Below, piece after piece: positions 12,213-24,030 of a stretch of 64,000 nt of DNA. This DNA comes from Ophiura sarsii (lineage: Eukaryota; Echinodermata; Ophiuroidea; Amphilepidida; Ophiuridae): contig CM069457.1 in the NCBI GenBank assembly GCA_035610835.1, positions 16,462,149 to 16,526,148 of the forward strand. Direction: 5' to 3'. The stretch's first letter is position 1, and each line of letters starts with the position of its first letter. A model generated the notes under the pieces. The model saw only the letters and a program-made list of their open reading frames with translations. It made no database searches and was not told the origin of the DNA. Both the position numbers and the translations under genes were made by a program.

Positions 12213-12870
12213 AGACAGAATACGCACTGATGTCACTGTTCATAGTAAGATGAACAAAGTAAACCCAGTGACAGTCAGTTAATAGTACCTGTCACTGATC
12301 TACCATCAACATACTCAATGCCATTACATTCACTTAACAGTACATGGTCTGTGGGTGGGAGGACTCATTTTTAACATTTTCAATGCAACCATTGGGTTAG
12401 AAAGATGGGTTACTTATTTACTGCAAATTTGGGTTACGTCTTACGAAAGAAAAGTCTGCTTTAAAAGCATAATTTTGAAGATTACAATACTTTTCTCCAA
12501 TCATTAGGTTAATTGCTGGTTAAGAAGAGGCATATTTTACTGCAAATTTGGGCTATTTAAGCCACCAATTTACATCTAACACCTGGCAACACTGGCCCAT
12601 TTCAGGTCAGTACTCACTCCGTTCCGTACCATCATTTGTAATTGAATAATTGAATTGATAGGTTAGTTGGGATAGGTGGTTACGCGCCTGCTATCTATCT
12701 TACAAACAGCCAGGTTTTATTTTCACCATCGCTTATAAGTGTGGTGAGCTACTTCACTATTATAACGCTTCTTATTTTATATTTCGTTGCAGGTAGATAC
12801 CGACATTTATAAAATGTAGCTGCAACGATTTGTACATTGCAAGTGGTGTTGTGAAGATTTGGTGGTATAA
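12213..12870. other. No gene recognised
   Basis: Mixed-composition intergenic sequence without repeats or ORFs I can interpret. Confidence 0.45.
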
Positions 12871-13100
12871 CACTTCGGGAGGGGGGCAGGGAACAAGGAG
12901 ACTAACCCCACCCCTGCCCCCTTACAGCTTTAACTGGGCCTAAATTAGGCTCTTTTTTACCCCTCCAACTGGGAAAATCTACCCAGGATAGGGGGTGCAG
13001 GGAGCAGGGAACAAGGAGACTGCCCCTGATACACATCTTTTAACGGCCCAAATTAGCCTTTTTTTATCCCTCTGAAAAACGAAATCTACCAAATCCAGCA
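12871..13100 (+). repeat. ~125-bp local tandem duplication
   Basis: GCAGGGAACAAGGAGACT, a GGnCCnAAATTAG block, a TTTTTnnCCCTC block and AAATCTACC occur twice in the same order, starting near 12886 and 13004. Confidence 0.75.
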
Positions 13101-13429
13101 TTTTCCCTATGTTGTAAGTGGCTCCTCATAGTCCTTATACACTTTTTTAAATAGTTAAAATTTAATCTGAAACAGGTTTATTCAGTTTCATCAATTATAC
13201 CAATGTAGAGTAGGGAGAAACGTGATGCTCCATGGTACTTTGAAAGACATTGAATTGAATTAAATGATACATACATCCTTTTGAATATGTCTGATTTGGA
13301 TTACTAGCTCTTGTATTGTGGTGTGCATTTAAAGATATTCTTTGAATTACACTATAAAAATAATGAGTTTTCTATTTATTCACTTCCACAAAACAGTTAC
13401 GTCACCTCCCCTCCCTGGTCTTACACAGC

Positions 13430-13644
13430 AAAAACATTGGGTAAACAATTTACCCAACGTTGGTTCAACTATGAACAACCCCGTTGTTGGGTAAATAATT
13501 ACCAACGTTTGGTAAAATGTTGGCTAATTACCCAACGGTTGGGTAAAATTTCACCAACAGTTGGTTAATATTATTTACCCAACAACAGGGTTGTTCATAG
13601 TTTACCCAACGCTAAATAATTGCCCAATGTTCTAACAGTGTAAG
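13430..13644. mobile_element. Palindromic MITE built from TTACCCAACGTTGGGTAA motifs
   Basis: TIRs are CTTACACAGCAAAAACATTG and its inverse (CAATGTTCTAACAGTGTAAG). The interior is an alternation of TTACCCAAC and GTTGGGTAA. TA at each border fits a TA-targeting superfamily. Confidence 0.85.
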
Positions 13645-14129
13645 CAGCATTTAATCATGCAGACCATTTATCTACATATATTAACAAGATGGCGCTTTGA
13701 CTAGGGGTGCGCAATTTTGCAATTTAGCACCACAACAAGTGCTGCAGGCAGGCCAGGGCTGGACAAAATGTTTATTTCCTGGGAAGAAAACAAAACTTCC
13801 CAGAAAAGAAGCTAGATTGCCCTCCATTTCTTATGTATTTCTTTATGGATAATTTGGAAACACAAAATGTCCCTTCAAATACACAAACTTCCTAGGAATG
13901 TGATTCCCCATTTGTTTTGCAGGTGAAGGCCCATTGTACAGTCATTTGATGAACCATGTTTTTGATCGAAAAACCGCTGAGAAACCTGTTTTTTTTCTCT
14001 CGGTTGGATCGAAACAAATTATTATACATTGGGCCTGCCATAGATGCCCTGTTTTGAGCAACCATCTAAAGTGAGGTGCCTTTGTTATTTCCCCCACACC
14101 CCTCCTTTTACTCCAATTTATTTACAGGA

Positions 14130-14372
14130 TACTGTAAAACCAGAAATGTTTGTGTGCATTTAAATTTCACTAATTTTGTTGGGAGTACTAACTCGCGAAA
14201 ATGTCATGGCGCAAATATTTCCAATCTACCGTGTAGCAGTGCATTGCAAAGTTACATTCGCGAAATTTCCATGCTGTAAATTAGGCCAGTATTGCTGATT
14301 CGTGAAATTTTAAACTTGCAAACATTTCTGGTTTTAACTTGCAAGATTGCAAACATTTCTGGTTTTACAGTA
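14130..14372. mobile_element. MITE with TACTGTAAAACCAGAAATGT termini
   Basis: The left end TACTGTAAAACCAGAAATGT and right end ACATTTCTGGTTTTACAGTA are exact inverses. The ACATTTCTGGTTTTA motif is also duplicated just inside the right end. TA borders are present and there is no coding sequence. Confidence 0.85.
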
Positions 14373-15092
14373 TAACCAACTATAGTATGTTCTACCCCCT
14401 CCTTGTAAAGTCATCTATTTCCATTCATTTCTGTAATATTGTATTCTCTGAAAAACGCCATTATGGTATAAATATCACCAACCAAAGTGAAATGCACTTT
14501 AGTTTGTTCACTGAATAAGCAAGCCTACTTTTATAATACCAATTGACAAATTGTTGAATAATAAAAATGGATTTAACAAAAAAATCTAAATCTCAATAAC
14601 TGAAATTATTCCGTGGCCTGGCCTAACATACATACAATTACATATTGTCAATAGAGACAGAAAACTACCGGTGCGTTAAATTGTCAATTAGACTTCGTCG
14701 TTACTGATGACTATAACTCCTAATATCCTATCTGTATGCAAAGTAACCAAATAATTATAATATTGATGAAAAATGCTAGGCTTTTGTGATCTAACTGCAA
14801 TCATGACAACTATGTCAGACAATTTTTTTAAAAAAACATGTTTAGCGTGGGTGTTTTTCAAAAAAAGGGAGGAGGCCCTTTGCACAACCCCTTTTTATAC
14901 TTTTTAGTGCAAAATCACCCCTCTTTAAATTGTATTTATTTCATGGTTCTGAGAGGCTGGTCACCACAAAACTGGCGTAAGAAAGAAACAAAGCTGTTAC
15001 AAACATCGCAAATGCTGATACATCTGAACAAAAAAGTTATGACTGAAATATAGAAAAAGAATAGAAAAAGAAAGAAAATTGATTGAAGCAGA

Positions 15093-15119
15093 CCCCCCCC
15101 CCCCCCCCCCCCCCCCCCC
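15093..15119 (+). repeat. Poly(C) tract, 27 bp
   Basis: Uninterrupted C run 55 bp before the inverted repeat that ends at the assembly gap. Confidence 0.9.
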
Positions 15120-15174
15120 AAAGAAAGTAGGAGATGACGCTTAACCAGTCCGGGCCGATTTCCCGTTCAGGAAG

Positions 15175-15800
15175 CATTCCTGAACTGGAAGTATTACCCA
15201 TAATCCCTTGCGAATATATATATTGCAAAGTATTTGTAGTGGTAATACCAAAAAGACCAATTTATTTATTTTAACTAAATATGACGGATCTTTGAATCAA
15301 TGACGATCAGTAAATGAGTCAAAATATAAGATAAACTGTTTAGTCATAATAAATAGATATTATTGTGGTGATTTTCCTAATTTATTGTAATTAAGACATT
15401 TGGCTAATTACCTCATTAAATATTCAAACTCTTTTTTAAAAAAAAGTACACGTAACACTTTTTTTTCCTTCGAAGGAAATTTGCATAATTGTATGATCTT
15501 CCATATTACCAAGTTTGAGCATGTCGCAAATTAAAATAACGAATCGATATCTATTTTAGCTTGTAGTCAACTTCATAGACCCTCAAATCAAAATAACGAG
15601 ATTAAAATGAGCCACTGAACACTGAGAACGACAATAAAATCTATCTTTATATTATACAAAATGTTTCACCCATATTGAAAAAAGGTCTAGGTTTAATTTG
15701 TATGCTACAGTTATCTTAGCCTTATGAAAAGCGGGTTCCTGTAGAGGACTACCCAAAAATATCGCATTGCACTATGGGTAATACTTCCAGTTCAGGAATG
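15175..15800. mobile_element. Inverted-repeat element truncated by the assembly gap
   Basis: A 28-bp arm starting CATTCCTGAACTGGAAGTAT (15175-15202) is perfectly inverted at 15773-15800. The right arm stops exactly where the Ns begin. The left arm is preceded by GTTCAGGAAG, which may be the outer part of the TIR whose partner lies in the gap. The interior is AT-rich and non-coding. Confidence 0.75.
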
Positions 15801-15900
15801 NNNNNNNNNNNNNNNNNNNNNNNNNNNNNNNNNNNNNNNNNNNNNNNNNNNNNNNNNNNNNNNNNNNNNNNNNNNNNNNNNNNNNNNNNNNNNNNNNNNN
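15801..15900. other. Assembly gap (100 N)
   Basis: Exactly 100 Ns, the usual placeholder for a gap of unknown size, so distances across this point are not reliable. Confidence 0.99.
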
Positions 15901-15980
15901 GGCATGTTTTCTCATAAACATCCATGGGCGAAAAATGGTCCTTTTAAATGGTTATAACGCATACAATATGCACTACATCC

Positions 15981-16026
15981 GGAGAGTGGGGCGGGGGCGG
16001 AGAGTGGGGCGGGGGCGGAGAGTGGG
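15981..16026 (+). repeat. 18-bp GC-rich tandem repeat, 2.6 copies
   Basis: The unit GGAGAGTGGGGCGGGGGC is repeated. It is followed by CTACGCCACTGT, a motif that recurs at hAT-like element ends in this window. Confidence 0.85.
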
Positions 16027-16279
16027 CACAAACACCCCTCCACCCTAGCTACGCCACTGTAACTGTGTATAATTCTTTCAAAACCATCTCGATAACACTA
16101 ACACTATACGATCCCACTCCCAGACGCCCAGAGACTTGGTTGCGATAGAGAGCGATATAATATACAAATGTACCATAAATAGAGATACAGAGAAAGTTTA
16201 GTTTCATGTCATCCGCCAGTCCCAGTGTTTCAAATAAATTGACACTATACACCACAGATGAATTCTATTTTTCACCATT

Positions 16280-17060
16280 TCACCTTTAAATAAGCCTTGA
16301 CATAATGGCCTTTGGTCTTTTATAAAACCACTCATACAGGTGTCATGGTGTACATAATGTACATGCACACAGGTGGGCAGGCATGCCAGTAGTATACATA
16401 ATACAGGTGTACAAATATTGTATTCATATCATTGTGTAGTGTGTGTGTTGAAGATTAAAGCAGTCAACTCATATGATGGCGAAAATGACAACGTACGAAG
16501 AAAGACAAAGTGATATAACATGTAATTATGCTTGCCATGATAATAATATTGCTCTTAAAAGGAGAATTAGACAACTCATACAATAAGCCCATTGAATTTC
16601 AACATTATTATCCGATTCCGGCACATCCCCGTCAATAATATTATCGCTCGGTGTACGATTTTTTAATCGCCACAAACTTACCTTACGAAAATGTCGTTCA
16701 AATCGCTGCTACAAAGTATTCCAATGGCAGAGTAGATCACCGATAGACGGGAAATTATCTCCAAATCAATCGACACGGGTATCCGGCATGAAACATATAA
16801 GACAATATCCAAGAATGGCGAAGATTTGGGGTAATTCCACAAGCCTACGAGGTGGCCTCCTCGTTAAAAATCTTCTCTTTACTTCGCTCAGCTGCCGTCG
16901 TGGTCAAAGGTCAATCAATTTTCTCGACGATCGACGATCGCTGCCAGGACATCCGAGTCACCGACACAGACCGACAGGTGTGCGGGTTTAGCGCCCTCAT
17001 TTTTTAAATATTTACTCCTCTTCAGACAGGACACATAGGATGAATTGATGAAAGAAAACT
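16280..17060. other. No gene recognised
   Basis: No repeats or coding signals that I can support. A short ORF near 16788-16991 has no recognisable domain. Confidence 0.4.
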
Positions 17061-17068
17061 TAGAATAA

Positions 17069-17387
17069 GGGGGCTGGCATTTTCTTCGGAAGGGGGGGGG
17101 GGGGTCCCAAAAATGTGGATAGACCCAGACAATTTTTTCATGACCCCCCCTATCCAAGAGCTGCATATTTTTATGACCCCCCCCCTACCAATACAGTCCA
17201 TTATTTTGTGACCCCCCCCAACACACATTTCAGAAAGCATGCTTTGATAAATTTGTGACCCCCCCCATTTTCAATGAAATAATTTTATGACCCCCCTGTT
17301 TTCATGTCAAAAAAACTATGACCCCCCCCAGTATATTTGGGACCCCCCCCCCCCCCCCCCCCCCTTCCGAAGAAAATGCCAGCCCCC
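17069..17387. mobile_element. Harbinger-like MITE with TAA target duplication
   Basis: The left TIR GGGGGCTGGCATTTTCTTCG and right TIR CGAAGAAAATGCCAGCCCCC are perfect inverses, flanked on both sides by TAA (17066-17068, 17388-17390). The interior repeats TATGACCCCCC-like units and carries a 22-bp poly(C) run. A 3-bp TAA duplication fits PIF/Harbinger elements; that assignment rests on the duplication alone. Confidence 0.75.
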
Positions 17388-17745
17388 TAAGTGGTGTATA
17401 CATTTGAGTTTTAACTTTCAAATTTCGATTCAATCAGTCATTCTATATTGTTAACTATATTTCAGTCAAAATTATGAAACTACTGTTTCAAAAAACAATG
17501 CTAATATTATTGCTATCTACTGCTGATAGCTAAAATCACAGCCAAATGTAATTGATATGACATTGGATGGGTAGCTCTATGCCGGTTAATTAGATGTTGG
17601 CCAATGTTTCACATGGTGTTTACGACTACTTGAAGATGCATCACAAAAACAGTCATTTTCCAAAAATTGAGTGTGTAGGCCTATTGCTCAAGTCAACGGG
17701 TTTTATGATAGAAACAAATAATACACATTTTTAGTATCAGTGGGG

Positions 17746-18110
17746 GCGAGGCGGGTGATCGCCCCCCCCCCCCCCCCCCCCCCCCCCAATATTGACGTCG
17801 TGTCGGTTGAGATTGGCACTGTCGGTTAATTTGACCAGAGGAATCATGCCAACAACTATAGGTGTTAAGTCAAAAAGATTCGCGCGCTACGCGCGCATAT
17901 CTTGACTAATAACAATCTTGATGGTTCATTTTATTTATCGCCCCCCCCCCCCAATATCAATAACCTAGCTACCCCAGCGGGCACACAACCACATATCAAC
18001 GTTGAATCAACGTTGATATAACGTTGCCACGTTGATTCAACGTTGATTCAACGTATTCAACGTTGATTCAACGTTGAAATACGGTTGTGAGCCCGCTGGG
18101 ACGCCACTGT
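17746..18110. mobile_element. hAT-like fragment with poly(C) and a nested MITE
   Basis: The segment holds a 26-bp poly(C) run (17762-17787), an AATATTGACGTCGTGTCGG block shared with 20150-20210, and a terminal CTAC...GCCACTGT motif split by another insertion at 17973-18100. CAGTGGCGTA-type ends are typical of many hAT elements. The copy is degraded. Confidence 0.5.
17973..18100. mobile_element. 128-bp palindromic MITE of CAACGTTGATT units
   Basis: TIRs are CCCAGCGGGCACACAACC and its inverse GGTTGTGAGCCCGCTGGG (one mismatch). The interior is an alternating series of GTTGATTCAAC palindromes. It sits inside the terminal motif of the surrounding hAT-like fragment: joining CTAGCTAC to GCCACTG across the insertion restores the motif. 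Confidence 0.85.
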
Positions 18111-18596
18111 TTAGGATGGTTTACCAATTTTAGAGAAAATTCACCATTGCATCTATGCATATCCATATAATGGGCAAACGCCTCCCAGACTAATACTGAA
18201 CAGTTTATTTCCACTCTATTTCACTCTAAAAACCATGATTTTGAAGCCTAGGAATCGTATCGCTCTGTAACTTAGAATATATTTATGATTTATGATCAGA
18301 AATTTAAATCTGCAAGAAAATCTACATTCTAAAAAAAAAAAATCATGAATAGAGGGCGCCCCTGGAAAATATCACATAATATGCCTTTAATTAGGGGAGA
18401 GTGGGGCTTGTCCGCCCTCTAATTTTCAGGCTTGCCTAGCGGACTCATTTACAAGTTAAAGCTATCCTACTTCCTTTTTCTTTTTTACTTCCTTAGCTAC
18501 GTTTTTCAGCTACATACCCCCATGGTTTCAGCACTCTAGTCAAGAGCTTTTAATAAGTGCAGGAGTAAGGAAAATAACACATATATAAATGTTCAT

Positions 18597-19540
18597 ATCT
18601 ACTGCTGATAGCACATTGCTTTCTACTGCTGATAGAACATGTATAAATGTTGCTTTCTACTGCTGATAGCACATATATAAATGTTGTTATCTACCGCTGA
18701 TAGCACATGTATAAATATTGCTATCTACTGCTGATAGCACATATATAAATGTTGCTAACTACTGTTGATAGGGCGCGTGTGGTCCAGCGGATTCACCCTC
18801 GCTCCACAATGCAAAGATTGTGGGTTCGAGCCCCGTTGGTGCCAACGTGTTGTGTCCTTGGGCAAGGCACTTTACCGCACTTGCCACGCTTCACCCAGGT
18901 GTATAATTGGGTACCGGCATTAATTCATGTTGGGAAGTAAAACAGACTCGCTGTGCGGGAGGAGTGGCGAACCCCCCACAGCCAAGTATTACATGGGGAC
19001 GGTCTGGCCTAAACGCTAATTAAAGAGAGATGGGCACTCCGCGCGCGAGCTTTGCTCGGCGCGAGTCTTTACTTACTTTACTTTACTTACTGTTGATAGC
19101 ACATATTATATAAATATTATATCTACTGCTGATAGCACATATATGTTGCTTTCTACTGCTGATAGCACATATATAAATGTTGCTATCTACTGCTGATAGC
19201 ACATCATATAAATGTTGCTATCTACTGATGATAGCACATATATAAATGTTACTTTCTACTGCTGATAGCACATAATATAAATGTTGCTATCTACTGCTGA
19301 AAGCACATATATAAATATTGCTATCTACTGCTGATAGCACATATATAAATATTGCTATCTACTGCTGATCGCACATATATAAATATTGCTATCTACTGCT
19401 GATAGCACGCATATAAATGTTGCTATCTACTGCTGATAGCACATATATATATATTGCTATCTACTGCTGATAGCACATATTGCTATCTACTGCTGAAAGC
19501 TAATCTCTTAATGTTGCTATCTTCTTTCAATAGAACATAA
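18597..19540 (+). repeat. ~34-bp satellite array (CTACTGCTGATAGCAC), interrupted
   Basis: Units contain CTACTGCTGATAGCAC then ATATATAAATGTTGCTAT, with about 5-6 copies before and 13-14 after the SINE at 18772-19087. Copies vary by point changes, and single diverged units occur far upstream (17520). Confidence 0.9.
18772..19087 (+). mobile_element. tRNA-derived SINE with 12-bp target-site duplication
   Basis: The 5' end is tRNA-like: an A-box TGGTCCAGCGG at about 18780 and a B-box GGGTTCGAGCCC at about 18822, spaced as in a tRNA gene. Next comes TGTGTCCTTGGGCAAGGCAC, a block I associate from memory with conserved SINE central domains. The 3' end is a short ACTT repeat. Perfect 12-bp duplications TACTGTTGATAG flank it (18760-18771 and 19088-19099), so this is a complete, fairly young insertion into the satellite. 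Confidence 0.88.
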
Positions 19541-20107
19541 TGTTGCAAACGTTTAAACCCGTCGGCGAAGCTAAGTTGTTCATATTGGGGTCAAGAAAAA
19601 AGAGGGAACCGACAAGACTTTACCATATTTACTATTTTGACCAATATAATTTTATGAACACCCTTGTCAAATGAACAGACAGTGCAAATTTCAACCAACA
19701 GACACAAATGTTCAGGTGAAGCGATCTTGCCCCTGGATACGCCACTGTAATGTAAACGACTGCTTATAGCGCAAATTTCATGTTAAATCAACCGTTGTGT
19801 CAATCATATTGTAAAACCAACCATTTAGACTTATTTTAAATCACATCCGGCTCAAAATTGTAATTTATATAGAAATTAAAAGAGGTTAGAACCTGAGTTT
19901 TTATATTTTAGCATTTTCAATGCCGAGGGAGGTCGCTCTTTCATTCAATTTATCTTCTTCTCATCTCCTTTTTACCTAAAAATTAGCTTGCAAGTTCGAA
20001 ATGTCTCATTTTCAGCCCAATTAAGCTAACTTCAGGCAATGTTGACATAGCCAAAACTCTGATGTTGGTGCCACCACAACACTGGTGATCACATGCACAT
20101 AGGGTGA
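19541..20107. other. No gene recognised
   Basis: Intergenic sequence. CTGGATACGCCACTGTAATG near 19732 is another solo hAT-like end. Confidence 0.45.
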
Positions 20108-20364
20108 ACCATTGGCGTATCCAGAGGGGGGGGGGGGGGGGGGCACCCCAATATTGACGTCGTGTCGGCTGAGATTGGCACTGTCGGTTCATTTGACAAG
20201 AGGAATCATGGAATTATGATGGTCAAAATCAAGGACGCTCTATCTAATTATATATCCTGGGTCAAAAGTACACATATGAAAATTTTTCGTTTGTTTAGAG
20301 CCAAAATGTACCTTAATCGTGCCAAAAATAAGTGTCACGTCGAAACCTAGTTTCGCCACTGTGG
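20108..20364. mobile_element. Degraded hAT-like MITE with poly(G) tract
   Basis: Ends resemble CAGTGGCG: ATTGGCGTATCC on the left and TTTCGCCACTGTGG on the right. It includes an 18-bp G run (20126-20143) and the AATATTGACGTCGTGTCGG block shared with 17787. Confidence 0.55.
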
Positions 20365-21035
20365 TGAACTGCTGATAAAACACGTTACATTTTAAACAAT
20401 GACAAAGCCAACTGAAGTAAAGACCAAAGATAGGATTATATAGAGTTTGAAAAGTAATTTATAAAATACTCAAAACTTTTATTTTAACTAAAAACTTCAT
20501 TAAATCAAAACCACATTTTAATCAAAATATCTTGCAATCAAAACTTATTTTGTAATCAAATTTTTATTAATAACAAATTGTGTATAAATACATGATATTT
20601 AGAAGAATTTTAATTAATTCCCGCTTTCTTAATCAAAGAGTCATCACTTTCACGTTATTAGTTTTATTTGTCTATTGTTCGGCGGAAGGGGAAATCCCGG
20701 GAAAATCTTGTTCTGTGTTAATAATGATAAGGCTAAAGGTGAAATCCCGGGTAAGACATGCCCTCTAACGCTTCCGAGATTTAATTGTTTTTCCATATTA
20801 TTTTTGTAGTAAAAGGGCATCTATCTAATGCGATATTTCGCGGTGTCAAATTTTGTGATTGCATATAATAACGACGACTTTCCGAATCTATATATTCCTG
20901 GTTATAAAAATCTGAAATGTAGGCCTAACAATATCACGCCATTCACGATGTAATGAAATCAAAGTTGTACCATTATGCATTCAAAAGTGAAAATTACTTT
21001 GCTCCATTCTCCTTCGAAGGATGTGCTGCAGCTCA
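20365..21035. other. No gene recognised
   Basis: AT-rich sequence. GGTGAAATCCCGGG-like text occurs twice near 20690 and 20740, with no further structure. Confidence 0.4.
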
Positions 21036-21240
21036 GAGTTTCAGCTTCGTATTTAAAAGAGTTTCAGCTTCGTATTTAAAAATATCTTTAAAGGAGAATG
21101 TCTTAAGAAATAATGAGTTGATCTTTATAAAAAGGACATATCTAACTTTAGAGTGGTTCTTCGTAAGTATTTCAATATCTTGAAAGGGGAATATTTAAGC
21201 CATAATGAGTTGATCTTATAAAAAGGCAAAAAGGATAGGT
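21036..21240 (+). repeat. Short nested tandem duplications
   Basis: A 23-bp unit containing GAGTTTCAGCTTCGTATTTA occurs twice at about 21037-21082. A longer unit containing TAATGAGTTGATCTT and ATAAAAAGG occurs twice within 21072-21240. Confidence 0.75.
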
Positions 21241-21431
21241 CTGGACAGGGACATATGTAAAGCTTAACTTTTATGAGAAATAATTTAAAACTTACTTTTT
21301 GCTACGCTTGTGGCTGGAGAAGAGTTGATTTAGGCCACAAAATAAGGTTTGTCTATAATTAGTAGTTTTTGTAGCTTAGTGTATTCCATGCATGGTTCCA
21401 AAAAAAGTGTTATTGTTGGATCCCCAGCTAA

Positions 21432-21470
21432 TAACCACTCACATCTTTGTGGTAAAGATGTGAGTGGTTA
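21432..21470. other. Perfect 17-bp stem hairpin
   Basis: TAACCACTCACATCTTT is followed by a 5-nt loop (GTGGT) and its exact inverse. No U-tract or obvious host element accompanies it. The loop is too short for a canonical animal miRNA precursor. Confidence 0.85.
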
Positions 21471-22737
21471 AGAACTTTGTTGAACAATTTATTTTAGTGT
21501 TAAATCCGATAGTTAATATATTACGCCTTTTAAGAACCCAATCTATTTTTACATACAGCAGACAGTCCTTGCTAATGGCTTCGCATCCAGCCAGCCCGAT
21601 TTAGAACCGTTAATGGGATTTGTAAATATCAAATAGATACTTTTCTCCGACTAAATGTTAATTATTGCATCTTAGTTATGACGGTGAGTAAAAGTTGAAT
21701 AATATTACTTGGTAACCATGGCAACGTATTTATAGCTTTCTTTTGTCTGGGACACGTTGGAAACACGTTGTCAATTAAGACTTGAAAGGGAAAAGTTTTT
21801 TCTTTAATTTTCATTCGAATAATTGTTCTTTATTTTTCTTATATATCATTTGTTCATTAACAAAAAATGAAACACGGGAACGAAATAAAAGTGAACTGAA
21901 CAATTGTCTAACTCCTTCAAATCAGCTTGCATGCAAATAACTATTCGAAGCTGAAGTTGGATAACGTTTTAGTTTCCCTTTCTCCATTATATGATAATAC
22001 CGGTATAAACGCTGCATTGGTCTGGTCTGTGGTGTGTGGTAGAGTACACAGCAGAGTAGGCTACTCCGAGGAACCGTATTGTGGTGGAGAATTGCTAGGG
22101 GCAGATTTTTATATAAAGCAGCACTACATATTGGAGCATTACGCTGGGGCGCTAGTGTAGCATTTGCGGTATCACCGCGTTGGAGCACTACGTTGGAGCA
22201 TCGCGTTGCGTTGGAGCATGCTGTTGAGATGCTTGATCGTGGTGATGGAATAGAGCAGTGGAGCACTCGGTAGACCAATATGGTTGAGCACTGTTGGTGA
22301 ATCAACTGATCCACATACACAAATAGGGTCTCTGCTCCAAAAACCCAAGCCAAAAATACGGTAAGTTTTAATAAACAAAAGCCCAAAAACAATAGATGAA
22401 TTCCGCAAAGGAGAGAACCGTCGATGAACAGGGATGAACATGTCGGCCAGCGTTCAGTGTTGTTGATATCCTTTTTTCTTGCCGCGAAGCGCAATTTTAT
22501 GAACAATATTGTAACTAAAACAGATTTAACTTCACTAGGTTAACTCGGTTTAGGAGGGGCCCTGGTATCTTAAGGATCGTTCATACTCCCCCCGCCCTTC
22601 CTGTTGATCCGCAAAGTGTAGGAGCGAACCATCAAGAGTGCACGCTTGGGAGTTAGCCAAATTATTTGTTGACGGTGTCCCGCTGGAGATTTGAAATTCT
22701 GACCAATGTTTGGTGTGTTTTCCGCGAATTGGGATCC
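21471..22737. other. No supported gene; short GGAGCA repeats
   Basis: Holds degenerate TTGGAGCACTACG / TTGGAGCATCGCG repeats (22130-22265). A 194-codon - strand ORF (21922-22506) crosses these repeats; it lacks motifs and looks like chance. Confidence 0.45.
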
Positions 22738-24030
22738 ATGCTTATGGGCCTCACATGTATCCGTGTGAGCTGGGCGGCCCCTTACCGTGTGAAAATGGGT
22801 GCGAACATTTGGCACACACGGTGGACCGTTTCCCGTCCGTTGAACACGTTCAGGGGACTTTGCCGGCCACCGGAGTTTTGAGCATGTTCAAAACTCCTGG
22901 TGGGTGAGCAAAAGCGGCGGCGAACGATGAGAGTCCGGTATGAGGACGGTATAAGGACGGCGCACCGTTTCGCGCCCGTTCGCAGGACGGTGATGGACGT
23001 AGACAATCTCAGCGATGGGCTGCGAACGGGCGCATGCCGCCTGGTTAACCGTTCGCAGAACGGACTCTCAAAAAAAAGTGAATAAGGTAAAACACAAAAC
23101 CAAAAAACCGTTTAGCGTCTGGATATTTCAAAAAAAGAAAGCCTGAGGAGGCCCTTCAAGGCAGTTCGGCCGGTACCCAGGTGCTCCGACCGGTAAGGAC
23201 CCGGTATAGAGGTGGTATGCACACGGTGAGGACACGGTGAGAACGATAAGCTAAAACTGTATGAGGCCGGTGATAACCCGGTACAGACTCGGTGTAGAAC
23301 GGTTTCGACCGATGACACGGTGACGTGAGGAGGTATTATGCACACGGTGAGAACGGTAATCTACAAATGTATTAGGGCAGTGAGCCCGGTAGCCTACTCG
23401 GCCGGTGAGTCGGACCCAGTATATAACGGTATGGACCCGGTGACCACAAAAAAATTCAATGCGCCCGTTGACATTTTTTTACTAATTGTTCGGACTCTGT
23501 TGTTTTTCTATTAGACGGTAAGGTGGCCGCCTACCACCTCAGCCCTGCGAACGGGCGCGAAACGTGTGCGCCGTCTTTATAACGCCCTCAAACCGGGCTC
23601 TCACCGTTCGTCGCCGCTTTTACACACCCGGCAGGAGTTTTGAGCATGCTTGAAATTCCTGCCGGGCGCGGATGGCCGACAATGTGTCCTCACCGTTTAC
23701 CGCCGTCTGCACCAATTTGTCACACGGTAAGGGTTCGGCCAGGTTACACGGATACATGTGAGCAGAGATTCACGGAATTTAAGTGAAGCGGCGAGATTGA
23801 GCGCTCAGCTTATAAAGGGCGTTTGATGAGTTATCAAGGCGGTTCAGCCGGTACCCAGGCGTCAGGACCCGGTATAGAACAGTATGAACCTGGTTACAAA
23901 AACAAAATCAATGCGACCGTTGACATTTTTTGCTGATTGTTTACCGTGTTGGACTCTGTTATTTTTCTATAAGACGGTTAGGGGCCGCCCAGATCACACG
24001 GATACATGCGAGGGCCCATAAGCGTTTTCC
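22738..24030. mobile_element. GC-rich composite fold-back element
   Basis: Left-arm landmarks (GCTTATGGGCCTCACATGTA, TTACCGTGTG, GAGTTTTGAGCATG, AAAGCGGCGnCGAACG, CGTTTCGCGCCCGTTCGCAG) recur inverted at 23540-23765. The outermost block recurs inverted again at about 23985-24025. Each main arm also carries its own hairpin (22870-22901, 23628-23665). The loop holds two ~120-bp tandem units full of CGGTGA. Composition is CpG-rich against an AT-rich background. No ORF resembles a transposase. Confidence 0.8.

Noticed and set aside
18772..18845. Possible functional tRNA gene
   Set aside because: A and B boxes are present, but it continues into a SINE body with target duplications, so it is a tRNA-derived SINE head.
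21922..22506. 194-codon - strand ORF
   Set aside because: It crosses GGAGCA-type repeats, has no domain or signal I recognise, and has no exon partners. Homology search of the translation would decide.
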